A stretch of DNA of 48,452 nt. It comes from Scybalousia_A sp964626385 (lineage in GTDB: Bacteria > Bacteroidota > Bacteroidia > Bacteroidales > P3). The DNA lies in NCBI GenBank assembly GCA_964626385.1, contig CAZVEO010000001.1:1-48452 (forward strand), in the 5' to 3' direction. The notes under the pieces were generated by a model. It did no database searches. It was not told the origin of the DNA and saw only the letters and a list, made by a program, of their open reading frames with translations. Each line of letters opens with the position of its first letter. Positions within the stretch are counted from its first letter, which is position 1. Both the position numbers and the translations under genes were made by a program. Shown in pieces: positions 31,058 through 40,795 of the stretch.

Positions 31058-33460
31058 TTAAAATTCAATGGTTATTTTTGCATTAAGCAAAGATGGAGTA
31101 AGGTAGTTGGGTACAGGGTAGGTTATATTGTTATTGTCTTTTATATAAGTATAGGAAATAATATTTTTATTGTTGAAAACATTTAACCACTCTACATTTA
31201 ACCAAATACGTTTAATTACTTTAAGAAAGTTTTTCTTTGCCCAAGAGTCCTCTTCATCTTTTATTCTAAACGTAAAGGCAAGGTCGGCTCTCATATAATT
31301 GGGACGAGAAAGTTCCGTATTTGTATTAGGAATAAAGAAGGGATAGCCACTACCATAATTAAAATTCAAATACACTCTCATCCATGGCATTGAAGGTAAG
31401 TAGTCTTGAAAACTAACGCTAACATTGACTAATTGGTCGGTTGGGCGTGCAAGATAACCTTTGCCATCTCCTTCAATATCTTGTTTTGTTTGCATAAGAG
31501 AAAGTGTTAGCCAAGAGTCTATTCCCTTAATAAATTCCCCAAAAAGTTTTATATCTAAGCCTGTGGCATAACCTACGGCATTGTTTTCTGCGGTGTATCT
31601 TAAACGAAGATTATCTACATAATAAGGTATTAAATCCCAAAGATGTTTGTAATATAAAGAAGAAGTAAGTTTGAAATTTCTTGTCCTTATTTTAAAATTC
31701 CAATCAGAAGAAAGCACAAAATGAAGGCTTTTTTGACTCTTTATATTGTGGTTAATTTCTCCTACAAGATTTCTATACTCTCTATAAAAAGGGTATTGTA
31801 CATAAAGTCCAGAGGCAAAACGAAATAAAATATCTTGCTTAATTTTTGGCTTATACGCAAGGCTTACTCTTGGTGAGGGGAAAAACTCTTTATTAAAATC
31901 CCAATAATGTCCTCTTGCTCCTAAGTTAAGAAAATAAGTTCCCTTTTCTCTTTTCCAATACAAATGACGTTGAATAAAAAAAGTAATACGATTTGAATTA
32001 ATATCATTTTCACTATTGTACCAATCTTGTACATTAGGAGCAGAGGGTGGGTCGTAAATGCCTATTTCATCTCTATTAGAAGGTATAGAATAATCGGCAG
32101 AGTCTACCATTTTCCACTCATTAAGTTTATCTGAAGTTACTTCTCTTTGATACTTAATGCCCCAAGATAATACCCCGTTTTTGTAGTATTTTTCTCCTTT
32201 ATGTTCAAAGTTAAAGAGCGTTGCTTTAAGGTTGTTTCTTGCGTGTTCTATGTAGGTACCTATACCAAGATCAAATTCCTCATCGCTTGACAATCCTCCC
32301 GTCTCGCTCAACCAATATTGCCCTTGTATGTCGTAGGCTTCTTTTTCGTGCGTGGAATAGGCTGAGGTGATAAATTTTAGGTGCAAATCTTCCTTCATTT
32401 TATAGTTAAGTTTTAAGGCGCCAAACATAGAGGAAAATCTATCTTTTTCTTTTCCATCAAAATATACTTTGAATTTTAGAGGGTTGTTTATATCTCCAAA
32501 ATCCGTTTCTCTATTTTCTGGTTCAAATTCGTATGTATTATCGGAGATATTACCAATAAAAGACATCTCCAACTTATTATTTATATCCCAAGTCAAAAAT
32601 GTTTGAAAATCGTGGAAAGTTGTGTTATAATCGCCCTCTGTTTCCAAAGAATTGAGAAGGTATTTTGTCGTTTTGTTCCTATAAGAAAATTGATAAGTAA
32701 ATTTATCCTTAACCCTATCAGCCAAATAAAGTCCTCCACCCAAAAGCCCAAAGGCCAAACTACCGGAAAATTCTGTAGGTTTTCTATATTTGATATCCAA
32801 AACCGATGACATTTTATCTCCATATTCAGAAGCAAAACCGCCAGAAGAAAATTGTATATCGCTAATCATATCAGGGTTAATGAAAGATAAACCCTCTTGT
32901 TGCCCGTTTCTAACAAGTATAGGACGAAATATTTCTATATCATTTACATAAACCAAATTCTCGTCAAAATTGCCACCTCTTACAGAATATTGCGAGGAAA
33001 GTTCATTGTTAGAGGAAACGCCTTCTATTGTCTTAATTACATTTTCCACTCCACCCGTGGGACCTGCTGCAGTTTTTGCCCAATCAGAAGAAATTCTTGA
33101 AACTCCTTCCTCTCTTGCATAGTCGCCTTTTACCTCTACGGCTTGCAAAGTAGTAGAAGACTCGGTTAAAACAATATTTAAGGTTAGTATTTGTGCTTTT
33201 TTTAGAGTTATAGTAGTGTCAAAATCTTTGTATCCAATGCAAGAATATTTTAAATGATATTCTTTTCCCACTTGCAAAGAAAGAGAATACTCTCCTTTTT
33301 GGTTGGTTGAGGTACCTATGGGTTTTGACAGATTTATAGAACCAATACTAACGTTTTCTATAGGTTGGTTGTTTTTATTTCTAACCACTCCTTTTACTTG
33401 TTGAGCAGATAGAGAAAAACCAACACACAATAGCAATATCAAACAAATATATCGTTTCAA
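31058..33460 (-). CDS. TonB-dependent outer-membrane receptor
   Basis: An 800-residue outer-membrane receptor. The signal peptide (MKRYICLILLLCVGFSLSAQ) is followed by a carboxypeptidase-regulatory-like domain (about 22-110; VKGVVRNKNNQPIENVSIGS), a plug domain (about 125-225; SSQYSVRGGNFDENLVYVNDIEI) and a beta-barrel to the end. No SusD-like partner gene is next to it, so it is probably not a Sus-type glycan transporter; a peptide, siderophore or other ligand is possible. The start codon is TTG, as no ATG is near the signal peptide. It is the last gene of a reverse-strand cluster with the S9 peptidase. Confidence 0.88.
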   Translation of the reverse strand: MKRYICLILLLCVGFSLSAQQVKGVVRNKNNQPIENVSIGSINLSKPIGTSTNQKGEYSLSLQVGKEYHLKYSCIGYKDFDTTITLKKAQILTLNIVLTESSTTLQAVEVKGDYAREEGVSRISSDWAKTAAGPTGGVENVIKTIEGVSSNNELSSQYSVRGGNFDENLVYVNDIEIFRPILVRNGQQEGLSFINPDMISDIQFSSGGFASEYGDKMSSVLDIKYRKPTEFSGSLAFGLLGGGLYLADRVKDKFTYQFSYRNKTTKYLLNSLETEGDYNTTFHDFQTFLTWDINNKLEMSFIGNISDNTYEFEPENRETDFGDINNPLKFKVYFDGKEKDRFSSMFGALKLNYKMKEDLHLKFITSAYSTHEKEAYDIQGQYWLSETGGLSSDEEFDLGIGTYIEHARNNLKATLFNFEHKGEKYYKNGVLSWGIKYQREVTSDKLNEWKMVDSADYSIPSNRDEIGIYDPPSAPNVQDWYNSENDINSNRITFFIQRHLYWKREKGTYFLNLGARGHYWDFNKEFFPSPRVSLAYKPKIKQDILFRFASGLYVQYPFYREYRNLVGEINHNIKSQKSLHFVLSSDWNFKIRTRNFKLTSSLYYKHLWDLIPYYVDNLRLRYTAENNAVGYATGLDIKLFGEFIKGIDSWLTLSLMQTKQDIEGDGKGYLARPTDQLVNVSVSFQDYLPSMPWMRVYLNFNYGSGYPFFIPNTNTELSRPNYMRADLAFTFRIKDEEDSWAKKNFLKVIKRIWLNVEWLNVFNNKNIISYTYIKDNNNITYPVPNYLTPSLLNAKITIEF

Positions 33461-33528
33461 CTTTTTTTCCTTTATTTTTCTTGTATAAGATTTATAAACT
33501 TATTTTTTTATCAAATATTTTTTTAGAT

Positions 33529-36057
33529 TTAGTATTCTTCTTTTGGATAAAGAGAGTTCCACCAAGTATCATCGCCTTTCAACCATTTGGCAAACCAAGC
33601 GTAGATTGTGTTATTCCACTTCAAACGTTTATCAAAATCAACTATTCCATGATTTTCTCCTTTCACTGTGATAAACTCTACTTCTCTGCCCAATATTTTT
33701 AGAGCATTATACATTTGTATGCTTTCTCCTATAGGTACATTGGTGTCAGAGGTTCCGTGTAGTAAAAGTAAAGGAGTATGTATTTTATCGGCATTGAATA
33801 GCGGAGAGTGTTTGGTATACAAATCTGGGTTGTTCCAAGGGTAATTATCAGATGTAGCGGCTCCAGAATAAGAATATCCCCAATAGCCCTCTCCCCAATA
33901 GGAAGTAATGTTTGAAATACCAGCATGAGATATGGCACAAGCAAAAATATCTGTCTTTGTTTGCAAATACTGTGTCATAAAACCTCCATAACTTGCTCCC
34001 ATACAGCCAATATGTTTATCATCTATAAACTTAAAAGTCTTGCATACTCTTTTTACTCCTTCTATAATTTCCTCTGCCGTATAATCACCCCAAGCATTAA
34101 CATGTCTTGCTGCAAACTCTTGTCCCCAGCCTGTTGTTCCACTTGGGTTTATAACATATACGACATAATCTTGTTGAGTATAAAGCCAAGCAGAATATCT
34201 CATTTCAAAACTTCTATCCGTTGGAGAACAACCACCATAATAATAAACTATCATAGGGTATTTTTTTGTAGAATCAAAATTTGCAGGGTAATACAATCGT
34301 CCGTCTATATCAAAGTTATGCATACGAAAAGAGAATTTTTCCATTTTTCCTATTGACAATTGCTCAAACTCTTGTTTTTTTGGGAAAAATACTTCCTTAA
34401 CAGTAATAATATTATAATTCACTGTATCCAAAACAGCATGGAATACTCGCTTGGGTTTGTTATAATTCTCTCCATAATAAACGATTTGACTTTCATCTTG
34501 TGATATATCAAAACTATGAACAATATCCACCCCAAGATTTAACAAAGTAAAATTATTATCCTTTAAATTATAACGAAATACAGATATGGAGTCCTTGTTT
34601 TCGCAAGTAAGATATAAGTTGTTCTTTCTTACTATTACATTTGTAACATTAGGAGAAAAGTTTTTGCCAAGGGGTGTTATTTTTTTTGTTTCCAAGTTCA
34701 TCAAATAGATAGAGTAATTGAAAGCGTTGGGTATTTGATTTTTTTTCAATGTAGAGCCTATTGAGTTAAAAGCCTCATTGCTTGCTTTGAGTACAATGTT
34801 TTTTCCATCCATTAAGTATTGTGCCAAAGCAACAAAACCATCGTTTTCTATCAATGTATCTATTTTGTTGTTACTTAAATCATATTGATATATATTATTG
34901 AATGTAAAAGGGCGCTTGGTTATATCGTCTTTGGTTATAGAAAACAAGAGTTTATTGTCTTTCACATCATTTAAATAAGTAGAATGAAATGTATGAAATA
35001 ATTTGCCATAGTGTTCTTTGCTATAGCAGTATAACTCTCTCCTATCTCTCCAGCCCGGTATTCTATCATCGGGCAAATACATACGATGCAAGTCGCCCGA
35101 GGTATTATCTTTTTTGCTAACCTTAGAAAGTATATAAGATATAGAAGAATCATTGTTGTCATTGTTTAGAAAAGTAATCTCTCCTTCCAAATCCATAGTT
35201 TTGTCAAAAACAAGTTTTCTTTCTTTGTTCTCTACGTTTAAGGTATAGAGCTTGTTTTTATCCTTATAGTATAGCAAATTAGAATTAGGTTTCCATTGAT
35301 AAGAAGTGATTTTGTTGTCTTCAAAGACTATTTTGTCCTCAGTAGTGTTGCGAACCTCTATTCTATAAGTAGACTTACCTTTATCATCCGTATTATAATA
35401 TTTTACCATATAATAGTCTCCGCTCTCCGATATAGTAGTATTATATGGTTTTTCTCCGCATAGCATTGTCCTTAAAGTAAGTCCGCTTTGAGTAGTTGTA
35501 TGGTCGTTTTCATTATAAATTAAAGTCCTTATTTTGTAAAAATCGGAGTTTTTGCTTTGCTCTATCTTTGATTTAAGACACAACACTGCTATCCCTACTA
35601 TGTGTGTGCCGGGTTCTAATTCTTTTTCTACCAATAGTTTGCTTTCTTCTGTAATATCTTCCTCTATACTTGTTTTTTCTTTTACTTGTTCTCCGTCTAT
35701 AGATACCTTTAACTCTGTATTACAATAAACCTCAAATTTCACCTTTTCTCTTTTGTTTAAATTTACAGAAAAAAAGTATTTGGCTACATTGTATTCGCTT
35801 TTTATAGTTATGGTATCCCATCCGTCCAAAGTGGTTATATATTCGTTTTTATATGTATTTTTATTTATCTTTGGTGTTTTAAAATAATCCTTTGCAGAAA
35901 ATTTTTTGCCTTGATTATTCAAAGAATCCAAAATTATTGGAGAGGAAAAACTTTCCATTTCAAAGAAATATTTTGTAATTGGTTTTTGTGCCTTAAGCAA
36001 AGGAATACACAATGCAAAAATTATACACGTAAGAGAAAATTTTATTATTCTTTTCAT
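33529..36057 (-). CDS. S9 family serine peptidase (prolyl oligopeptidase/DPP type)
   Basis: An 842-residue exported peptidase with a signal peptide (MKRIIKFSLTCIIFALCIPLLKA, cleavage near AQ). Residues about 150-560 look like the beta-propeller that gates substrate access. The C-terminal alpha/beta-hydrolase domain carries the catalytic Ser in GCMGASYGGFMTQY, the Asp in LHGTSDTNVPIGES and the His in GENHGIVDF. The family cleaves after proline or related residues from short peptides, which suits a periplasmic step in peptide use. It sits 68 bp from the TonB receptor and 15 bp from coaD on the same strand. No sorting domain is seen, so it probably stays periplasmic. Confidence 0.9.
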   Translation of the reverse strand: MKRIIKFSLTCIIFALCIPLLKAQKPITKYFFEMESFSSPIILDSLNNQGKKFSAKDYFKTPKINKNTYKNEYITTLDGWDTITIKSEYNVAKYFFSVNLNKREKVKFEVYCNTELKVSIDGEQVKEKTSIEEDITEESKLLVEKELEPGTHIVGIAVLCLKSKIEQSKNSDFYKIRTLIYNENDHTTTQSGLTLRTMLCGEKPYNTTISESGDYYMVKYYNTDDKGKSTYRIEVRNTTEDKIVFEDNKITSYQWKPNSNLLYYKDKNKLYTLNVENKERKLVFDKTMDLEGEITFLNNDNNDSSISYILSKVSKKDNTSGDLHRMYLPDDRIPGWRDRRELYCYSKEHYGKLFHTFHSTYLNDVKDNKLLFSITKDDITKRPFTFNNIYQYDLSNNKIDTLIENDGFVALAQYLMDGKNIVLKASNEAFNSIGSTLKKNQIPNAFNYSIYLMNLETKKITPLGKNFSPNVTNVIVRKNNLYLTCENKDSISVFRYNLKDNNFTLLNLGVDIVHSFDISQDESQIVYYGENYNKPKRVFHAVLDTVNYNIITVKEVFFPKKQEFEQLSIGKMEKFSFRMHNFDIDGRLYYPANFDSTKKYPMIVYYYGGCSPTDRSFEMRYSAWLYTQQDYVVYVINPSGTTGWGQEFAARHVNAWGDYTAEEIIEGVKRVCKTFKFIDDKHIGCMGASYGGFMTQYLQTKTDIFACAISHAGISNITSYWGEGYWGYSYSGAATSDNYPWNNPDLYTKHSPLFNADKIHTPLLLLHGTSDTNVPIGESIQMYNALKILGREVEFITVKGENHGIVDFDKRLKWNNTIYAWFAKWLKGDDTWWNSLYPKEEY

Positions 36058-36072
36058 TATTTTTTTTTTATT

Positions 36073-36540
36073 TTATTCCAAACTAATATCATCGGGCAAA
36101 TAAGGACGAATATCCTTATTATAGTGTAACATTTCCCTTACAAAAGAAGAGGAAACAAAATCTTGTCTTGTATTTGAGAGCATAAAAATGGTTTCTATTT
36201 CTGGATTTATAGCCTTATTTATCTCAAATATATTTTTTTCGTATGCAAAGTCCATCTCATTTCTTAACCCTCTAAGTATATATTTTGCTCCTACTTTAAG
36301 GCAATAATCCACAGTCAAACAAGTAAAAGTATCGGATACAATATTATCGTATTTTTCAAAAGTTTGATTTATCCAAAGCAATCTTTTATCCAAGGGAAAA
36401 AGAGTTTTCTTATCTGAATTTTCTCCTATTGCAACTATAATTTTGTCAAACAATGGTAAGGCACGTAATACTATATCTTTGTGTCCTATGGTTATAGGAT
36501 CAAAACTACCGGGAAATATGGCTATTTTTTCATTTTTCAT
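36073..36540 (-). CDS. coaD: Pantetheine-phosphate adenylyltransferase (CoaD)
   Basis: CoaD adenylates 4'-phosphopantetheine to dephospho-CoA, the penultimate step of CoA synthesis. The 155-residue protein has the nucleotidyl-transferase motif AIFPGSFDPITIGHKDI (catalytic His in the TxGH motif) and LRGLRNEMDFAYEKNIFEIN, and ends in FVREMLHYN. A TTG six bases upstream is open in the same frame, but the ATG at 36540 is the better start. It lies between an outer-membrane barrel gene (15 bp) and the S9 peptidase gene, and appears to be cotranscribed with both. Confidence 0.95.
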   Translation of the reverse strand: MKNEKIAIFPGSFDPITIGHKDIVLRALPLFDKIIVAIGENSDKKTLFPLDKRLLWINQTFEKYDNIVSDTFTCLTVDYCLKVGAKYILRGLRNEMDFAYEKNIFEINKAINPEIETIFMLSNTRQDFVSSSFVREMLHYNKDIRPYLPDDISLE

Positions 36541-36554
36541 TGACAAATTATTTT

Positions 36555-37307
36555 CTAATAAGTGCGTTTTCTATTTGGACGAGTGGCTTGTTTGTGTTCT
36601 TGCTCCTCATTTATTACATAAATAAGTTTAAAACTCAACCAATTATTCTTAAAACTCCTTAACCATGTGCGATAATTTGTTTGGTCTACTGCAGGGAAAG
36701 AGTTATTAAATTCAAAGTCCTTTCTTATAGGTAACAAAGAGTATTGATATCTTACGTCAAGTTTGAATTTTTGCCAAATCGTAAAACGGAAATCTCCCAC
36801 TATTGCCAAATCGTTTTTCAAAAAAGAGGCTTTGGTAAGAGTAGGCCTATCCATACCTTGAATAAGAGTATCCGGTAAAGTCCAAGACTCCGAAGAGTGT
36901 ACCAACCTACTATACTGCAATCCTAAGCCCAAAGTAACCCCTCCTCTTTTATCTATGAAATGCACCATAACAGGAATATCCACATAGTCCAAAGAGGCTT
37001 TGTAAATAAAAGGGTCGCCGGCAGTAGATTCCTTTGCTCCTCTTTGAGAATAGTTTATCTCCATGGAGACTTGAAATCCTTCGTTTGGCTTGTTGGAATT
37101 AAAGGGCAACATTGCTCCTATACCAACCAAAGGTGCAACTTTTTTAAAACCATAAACCTCGTCTCCATCTATTTGAGATACATTAAAACCAAGAGATACA
37201 AAACCCTTGAAAAACTGAGCTTTAACTTCAAAAGAAGCAAAGCAAAAAATTAGTCCTACAAATATAATAAAAGCAATTTTGCTTGATTTTTTATGCTTAC
37301 CAATCAT
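36555..37307 (-). CDS. Outer-membrane beta-barrel protein (PorT-like)
   Basis: A 250-residue protein with a signal peptide (about 1-31, KIAFIIFVGLIFCFASFEVKAQ) and an amphipathic strand pattern throughout: GFVSLGFNVSQIDGDEVYGF, GIGAMLPF, GFQVSMEINYSQRGA, VDIPVMVHF and GLGLQYSR. This matches the PorT-type outer-membrane beta-barrel family of Bacteroidetes. PorT itself is part of type IX secretion, and the window contains T9SS substrates, but this may be only a paralogue. It ends in a short basic tail (RPNRKRTY). It heads the cluster that continues through coaD and the S9 peptidase. Confidence 0.8.
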   Translation of the reverse strand: MIGKHKKSSKIAFIIFVGLIFCFASFEVKAQFFKGFVSLGFNVSQIDGDEVYGFKKVAPLVGIGAMLPFNSNKPNEGFQVSMEINYSQRGAKESTAGDPFIYKASLDYVDIPVMVHFIDKRGGVTLGLGLQYSRLVHSSESWTLPDTLIQGMDRPTLTKASFLKNDLAIVGDFRFTIWQKFKLDVRYQYSLLPIRKDFEFNNSFPAVDQTNYRTWLRSFKNNWLSFKLIYVINEEQEHKQATRPNRKRTY

Positions 37308-37433
37308 ATAATAGCAGTATTTTTCAGAATGATTAAACGAAAAATTATCTGTTTTATTTTTTTTGTATCCTAATTATTGCATCACACTGTTTTTCTATTT
37401 ATAGAATTTGTTGTAAAGAGGATGATTTTTTTC

Positions 37434-38789
37434 TTATATTAAACTATCTGCAAATTGTTGAAAATTCAACCCGTCAAAATTACCCGAGGACATCATAAGA
37501 ATACAAAGATTTTGCATCTTATTTTGTTTTATATCCTCAATCATTTGATTTTTATCTGTATAAATTTTTAAATCTTGTTTTTGAAAGGCAGAATAAATTT
37601 CCTCTTTGTTCAAATCTGCTAAGCGTTTCAACTCTAAGGCGTGGTGGCTATAATAAACCATAGCCATATCGGCTTTGTCCATAGTACCTTTGTATTGTTG
37701 CAAAAATTCTTTGGTAAGCGAGGAAAAAGTGTGCAACTCCATACAAGCCATAAGTTTTCTATTAGGAAACCAATCTTTAATGGCATCTATTGTGGCTTTG
37801 AGTTTGGAAGGAGAATGAGCAAAATCTTTGTAAATACTTACGCTGTCGTTTTTCTTTATTAGTTGTAGTCGATTTGATGCTCCTTTGAAACTTTGCATAG
37901 ACAACAAAAATTCTTCGTTTGATATACCTATTTGTTCGCAAGCAAGCATAGCAGCGTGCATATTCATCAAATTATGCTTTCCAAACACTTGAATAAGGTA
38001 TTTTTTCTCTTGGTGTATTATATAGGTGTTGCCATTTTCTATTTCATAGGATAGGGCAGAGTAGGGTAGTTTTTTTATATCTTTGCGAGAGTATTGTGCA
38101 ATATTTCTAACCTCTTTGTCTTCGTTGCAATAAATGAGAGTGCCGTTGTTTTCTATTTTGTCGGCAAAGATTTCAAATTGTTTGCAATAGTTTTCAAATG
38201 TAGGAAAGACATTTATATGATCCCAAGCAATACCCGTAATTATAGCAATGTTTGGCTTATATAGATGAAATTTTGGACGTTTGTCAAGTGTTGAGGTTAG
38301 ATACTCGTCTCCTTCCAAAACCATATACTTACTTTCTTTGCTAAATTTTACCATTACTTCAAAACCTTCCAACAACGCTCCAACCATATAATCTGTTTCC
38401 ACTTTGTTTTCTTGCATAGCGTGAAGTATCATTGCTGTTGTTGTGGTTTTTCCATGAGAGCCACCAACAACTATACGCGTTTTGTCTTTGGACATTTCAT
38501 AAAGAAACTCAGGGTAAGAATATATTTTTATTTCTAATTCCTTAGCCTTTAATAGTTCTGGGTTGTCCTCTTTGGCGTGCATACCAAGAATTATAGCATC
38601 CAAATCTTTGCTTATTCTTTCTGTTTTCCAGCCTATTTCTTTGGGTAAAATACCATATTTCTCCAATCTTTCTTTGGCAGGAGAAAATATTTCATCATCA
38701 CTACCACTTATTTCATACCCTTTTAATTTTAGTGCTATTGCCAAATTATGCATTGCACTGCCACCTATAGCAATAAAATGTATTCTCAT
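37434..38789 (-). CDS. mpl: UDP-N-acetylmuramate:L-alanyl-gamma-D-glutamyl-meso-DAP ligase (Mpl)
   Basis: Mpl attaches the recovered tripeptide L-Ala-gamma-D-Glu-meso-DAP to UDP-MurNAc, in peptidoglycan recycling. The 451-residue Mur-ligase has an N-terminal Rossmann region (HFIAIGGSAMHNLAIAL), GMHAKEDNPELLKA, which favours Mpl over MurC, the ATP-binding VGGSHGKTTTTAMI, LEGDEYLTSTLDKRPKF, and ITGIAWDHINVFPTFENYC. The C-terminal domain has DFAHSPSKLKATIDAI and LELHTFSSLTKEFL-type segments. It stands alone on its strand. Together with murB and the GH25 lysozyme it indicates active wall turnover. Confidence 0.92.
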   Translation of the reverse strand: MRIHFIAIGGSAMHNLAIALKLKGYEISGSDDEIFSPAKERLEKYGILPKEIGWKTERISKDLDAIILGMHAKEDNPELLKAKELEIKIYSYPEFLYEMSKDKTRIVVGGSHGKTTTTAMILHAMQENKVETDYMVGALLEGFEVMVKFSKESKYMVLEGDEYLTSTLDKRPKFHLYKPNIAIITGIAWDHINVFPTFENYCKQFEIFADKIENNGTLIYCNEDKEVRNIAQYSRKDIKKLPYSALSYEIENGNTYIIHQEKKYLIQVFGKHNLMNMHAAMLACEQIGISNEEFLLSMQSFKGASNRLQLIKKNDSVSIYKDFAHSPSKLKATIDAIKDWFPNRKLMACMELHTFSSLTKEFLQQYKGTMDKADMAMVYYSHHALELKRLADLNKEEIYSAFQKQDLKIYTDKNQMIEDIKQNKMQNLCILMMSSGNFDGLNFQQFADSLI

Positions 38790-38847
38790 CTTTTTTATAT
38801 GGTTTTCTATTTATCTTTTTTGCGAAATTACAAAAATAAAAAGAAAG

Positions 38848-38907
38848 TAACGGTTCAGTCCTTGTGCTAACCTTAAATAACTCATCACAACTCATGCTAA
38901 CCTATAA
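38848..38907. repeat. Palindromic intergenic repeat (SR), fragment 5
   Basis: TGTGCTAACC and CATGCTAACCTATAA are the right-end words of the SR family. Only a right-end fragment is present. It is followed by an A/C-rich tract and LR copy 3, the same arrangement as SR cluster 2 with LR copy 2. Confidence 0.6.
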
Positions 38908-38986
38908 AAAGAAAAAAACAAAAAAATAACAAAAAGAAAAACAAAAGAATCGGTTTACTGATTATCAATAAGTTATAAAAAAAAAG

Positions 38987-39337
38987 TGTGCACGCGTTTG
39001 GTCAGGTCAAAAAATCTTCGTAACTTTGTAAGAGAAAAAGATACCTACCACAAAATTCCCATTTTTTACCCTTATAACTATCTGATAATCAATAATAACG
39101 AATCTTCGTTTCGAGAAATCGAAACGAAGATTCGTCGAAATAAAACGAAGATTCATTTTTGTAAAACCCGCTTAAAGAAAAATTTTTCTTCAAAAAACCT
39201 CTCGAAAACGCTGAAAATGAGGAAAAAAGCTCAATTTTACCCCTTCGAAAAAGGTTAACTCACTGATAATCAATAGTAGCACCCTTGTTTTTTACTTTTA
39301 AATAGGTATTTACGCGATTTCCCGAAAATTTTTTTTG
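38987..39337 (+). repeat. Long intergenic repeat (LR), copy 3 of 3
   Basis: Same unit as at 1-350, with the loop GAGAAAT in the central hairpin as in copy 1. A reading frame of about 90 codons is open here but is not kept in copy 2. The copy ends just upstream of the MATE exporter promoter. The flanks 38893-38986 match 14458-14556. Confidence 0.9.
38997..39028 (+). promoter_or_regulatory. Consensus promoter inside LR copy 3
   Basis: TTTG at 38997-39000, 20 bp, TAACTTTG at 39021-39028. It could drive an RNA from the repeat or read on into the MATE gene 380 bp downstream. Confidence 0.65.
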
Positions 39338-39351
39338 AGTCTTTTTTTTTG

Positions 39352-39360
39352 TATCTTTGC
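39352..39360 (+). promoter_or_regulatory. Probable -7 box for the MATE exporter
   Basis: TATCTTTGC matches TAnnTTTG, 50 bp before the chosen ATG at 39411. No TTTG at the right spacing was seen upstream. The box argues against starts before it. Confidence 0.45.
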
Positions 39361-39410
39361 AAATTATTTTTTTGTATATAAAAGAGTGTGTAAGAGATAG
39401 AAGAATCTAT

Positions 39411-40781
39411 ATGTTGAGAAAGAAAAAGAGCGATATTTTGTTTTCCATGGTACGCAACGGGCAAACAATGACACTTAAACAGCAATTGCATTTGGTGGCA
39501 TTGTTGAGCATTCCTGGTATATTGGCACAATTATCAAGCATAATGATGCAATATATAGATGCTTCTATGGTAGGTTCTTTGGGTGCTTCTGCTTCTGCTT
39601 CCATAGGTTTGGTTTCTACTTCTACTTGGTTGTTTTGGGGAACTACTTCTATGGCTGCTATGGGCTTTTCTGTACAGGTTGCTCACTTGATAGGAGCAAA
39701 GAAAAATTCGCAGGCAAGAAACGTCCTCAGGCAAGCAATAACTTCTACTTTTGTGTTTGCTATATTTATGACACTTTTGGCAGTAAGCATATCTCCTTTT
39801 TTGCCTTCTTGGTTGGGTGGAGGAGAGGATATAAGAAAAGATGCCACCACATATTTTTTTATTTTTTCTCTGTCTTTGCCTATCTATCAAATAAATTTTC
39901 TTGCAAGCAGTATGCTAAGATGTAGTGGTAATATTCAAGTACCGAGTATTCTCAATGTTTTGATGTGTGTTTTGGATGTTTTGTTTAATTATCTGTTTAT
40001 TTTTGTTTGTGGTTTGGGAGTTATGGGTGCGGCTTTGGGTACTTTGGCTGCTGAGGCGATAACGGCATCGCTTATGATGTATTTTCTTTGTGTTAAGAGC
40101 AAAGAGTTAAGCATTTTGCACGAAAAAGGCTCTTTTCTACCTCAAAAAAGTGTTGTTCTTAAAGCACTTAAAATAGGTCTTCCTATGGGAGTGGAACATG
40201 TTGTGTTGTGCGGAGCACAAATATTGACCACTGTTATTGTTGCTCCGTTAGGCAAGTTTGCCATAGCGGCCAATAGTTTTGGAGTAACAGCAGAAAGTCT
40301 TTGTTATATGCCGGGATATGGTATAGCCGATGCCGCTACTACTTTGATTGGGCAGAGCATAGGAGCCAAACGCAAGGAATTGGTAAAGCGTTTTGCCAAT
40401 ATAACTGTTGTTTTGGGTATTTTTGCAATGACGGTTATGGGAGTGGTTATGTATGTTTTTGCTCCTTTGATGATGGATATACTGACTCCTGTGCAAGAAA
40501 TAAGAGATATGGGAGTTTCAGCCCTTAGAATAGAAGCCTTTGCTGAACCAATGTTTGCTGCAAGTATAGTTTGCTATGGTATTTTTGTTGGAGCAGGTGA
40601 TACTCTTGTACCTGCCATAATGAATTTGGGCAGTATATGGGCTGTGCGCCTGACCTTGGCATCTCTTTTGGTTACAACTATGGGACTTAACGGAGTGTGG
40701 TTGGCTATGTGTATAGAGTTGTGTTTTAGAGGTGTTATTTTCCTTATGCGTTTGCGTTGGGGCAAATGGATAAAAATATAA
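39411..40781 (+). CDS. MATE-family multidrug/metabolite exporter
   Basis: A 456-residue inner-membrane protein with about twelve hydrophobic segments, typical of cation-coupled MATE exporters. Family features include LVALLSIPGILAQLSSIMMQYIDASMVGSLGA in helices 1-2, FSVQVAHLIGAKKNSQARNVLRQAI, and the second-half counterpart YGIADAATTLIGQSIGAKRKELVKRF, reflecting the internal two-fold repeat. The substrate cannot be told from sequence. The frame is open further left to 39357, but the -7 box at 39352-39360 and the ATG at 39411 favour the shorter form. A 23-bp perfect hairpin follows the stop. Confidence 0.92.
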   Translation: MLRKKKSDILFSMVRNGQTMTLKQQLHLVALLSIPGILAQLSSIMMQYIDASMVGSLGASASASIGLVSTSTWLFWGTTSMAAMGFSVQVAHLIGAKKNSQARNVLRQAITSTFVFAIFMTLLAVSISPFLPSWLGGGEDIRKDATTYFFIFSLSLPIYQINFLASSMLRCSGNIQVPSILNVLMCVLDVLFNYLFIFVCGLGVMGAALGTLAAEAITASLMMYFLCVKSKELSILHEKGSFLPQKSVVLKALKIGLPMGVEHVVLCGAQILTTVIVAPLGKFAIAANSFGVTAESLCYMPGYGIADAATTLIGQSIGAKRKELVKRFANITVVLGIFAMTVMGVVMYVFAPLMMDILTPVQEIRDMGVSALRIEAFAEPMFAASIVCYGIFVGAGDTLVPAIMNLGSIWAVRLTLASLLVTTMGLNGVWLAMCIELCFRGVIFLMRLRWGKWIKI

Positions 40782-40795
40782 AACACCACATGCAT

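Noticed and set aside
39357..39410. An N-terminal extension of the MATE exporter
   Set aside because: The frame is open, but a -7 box overlaps its beginning and the extension has no ATG until 39411.
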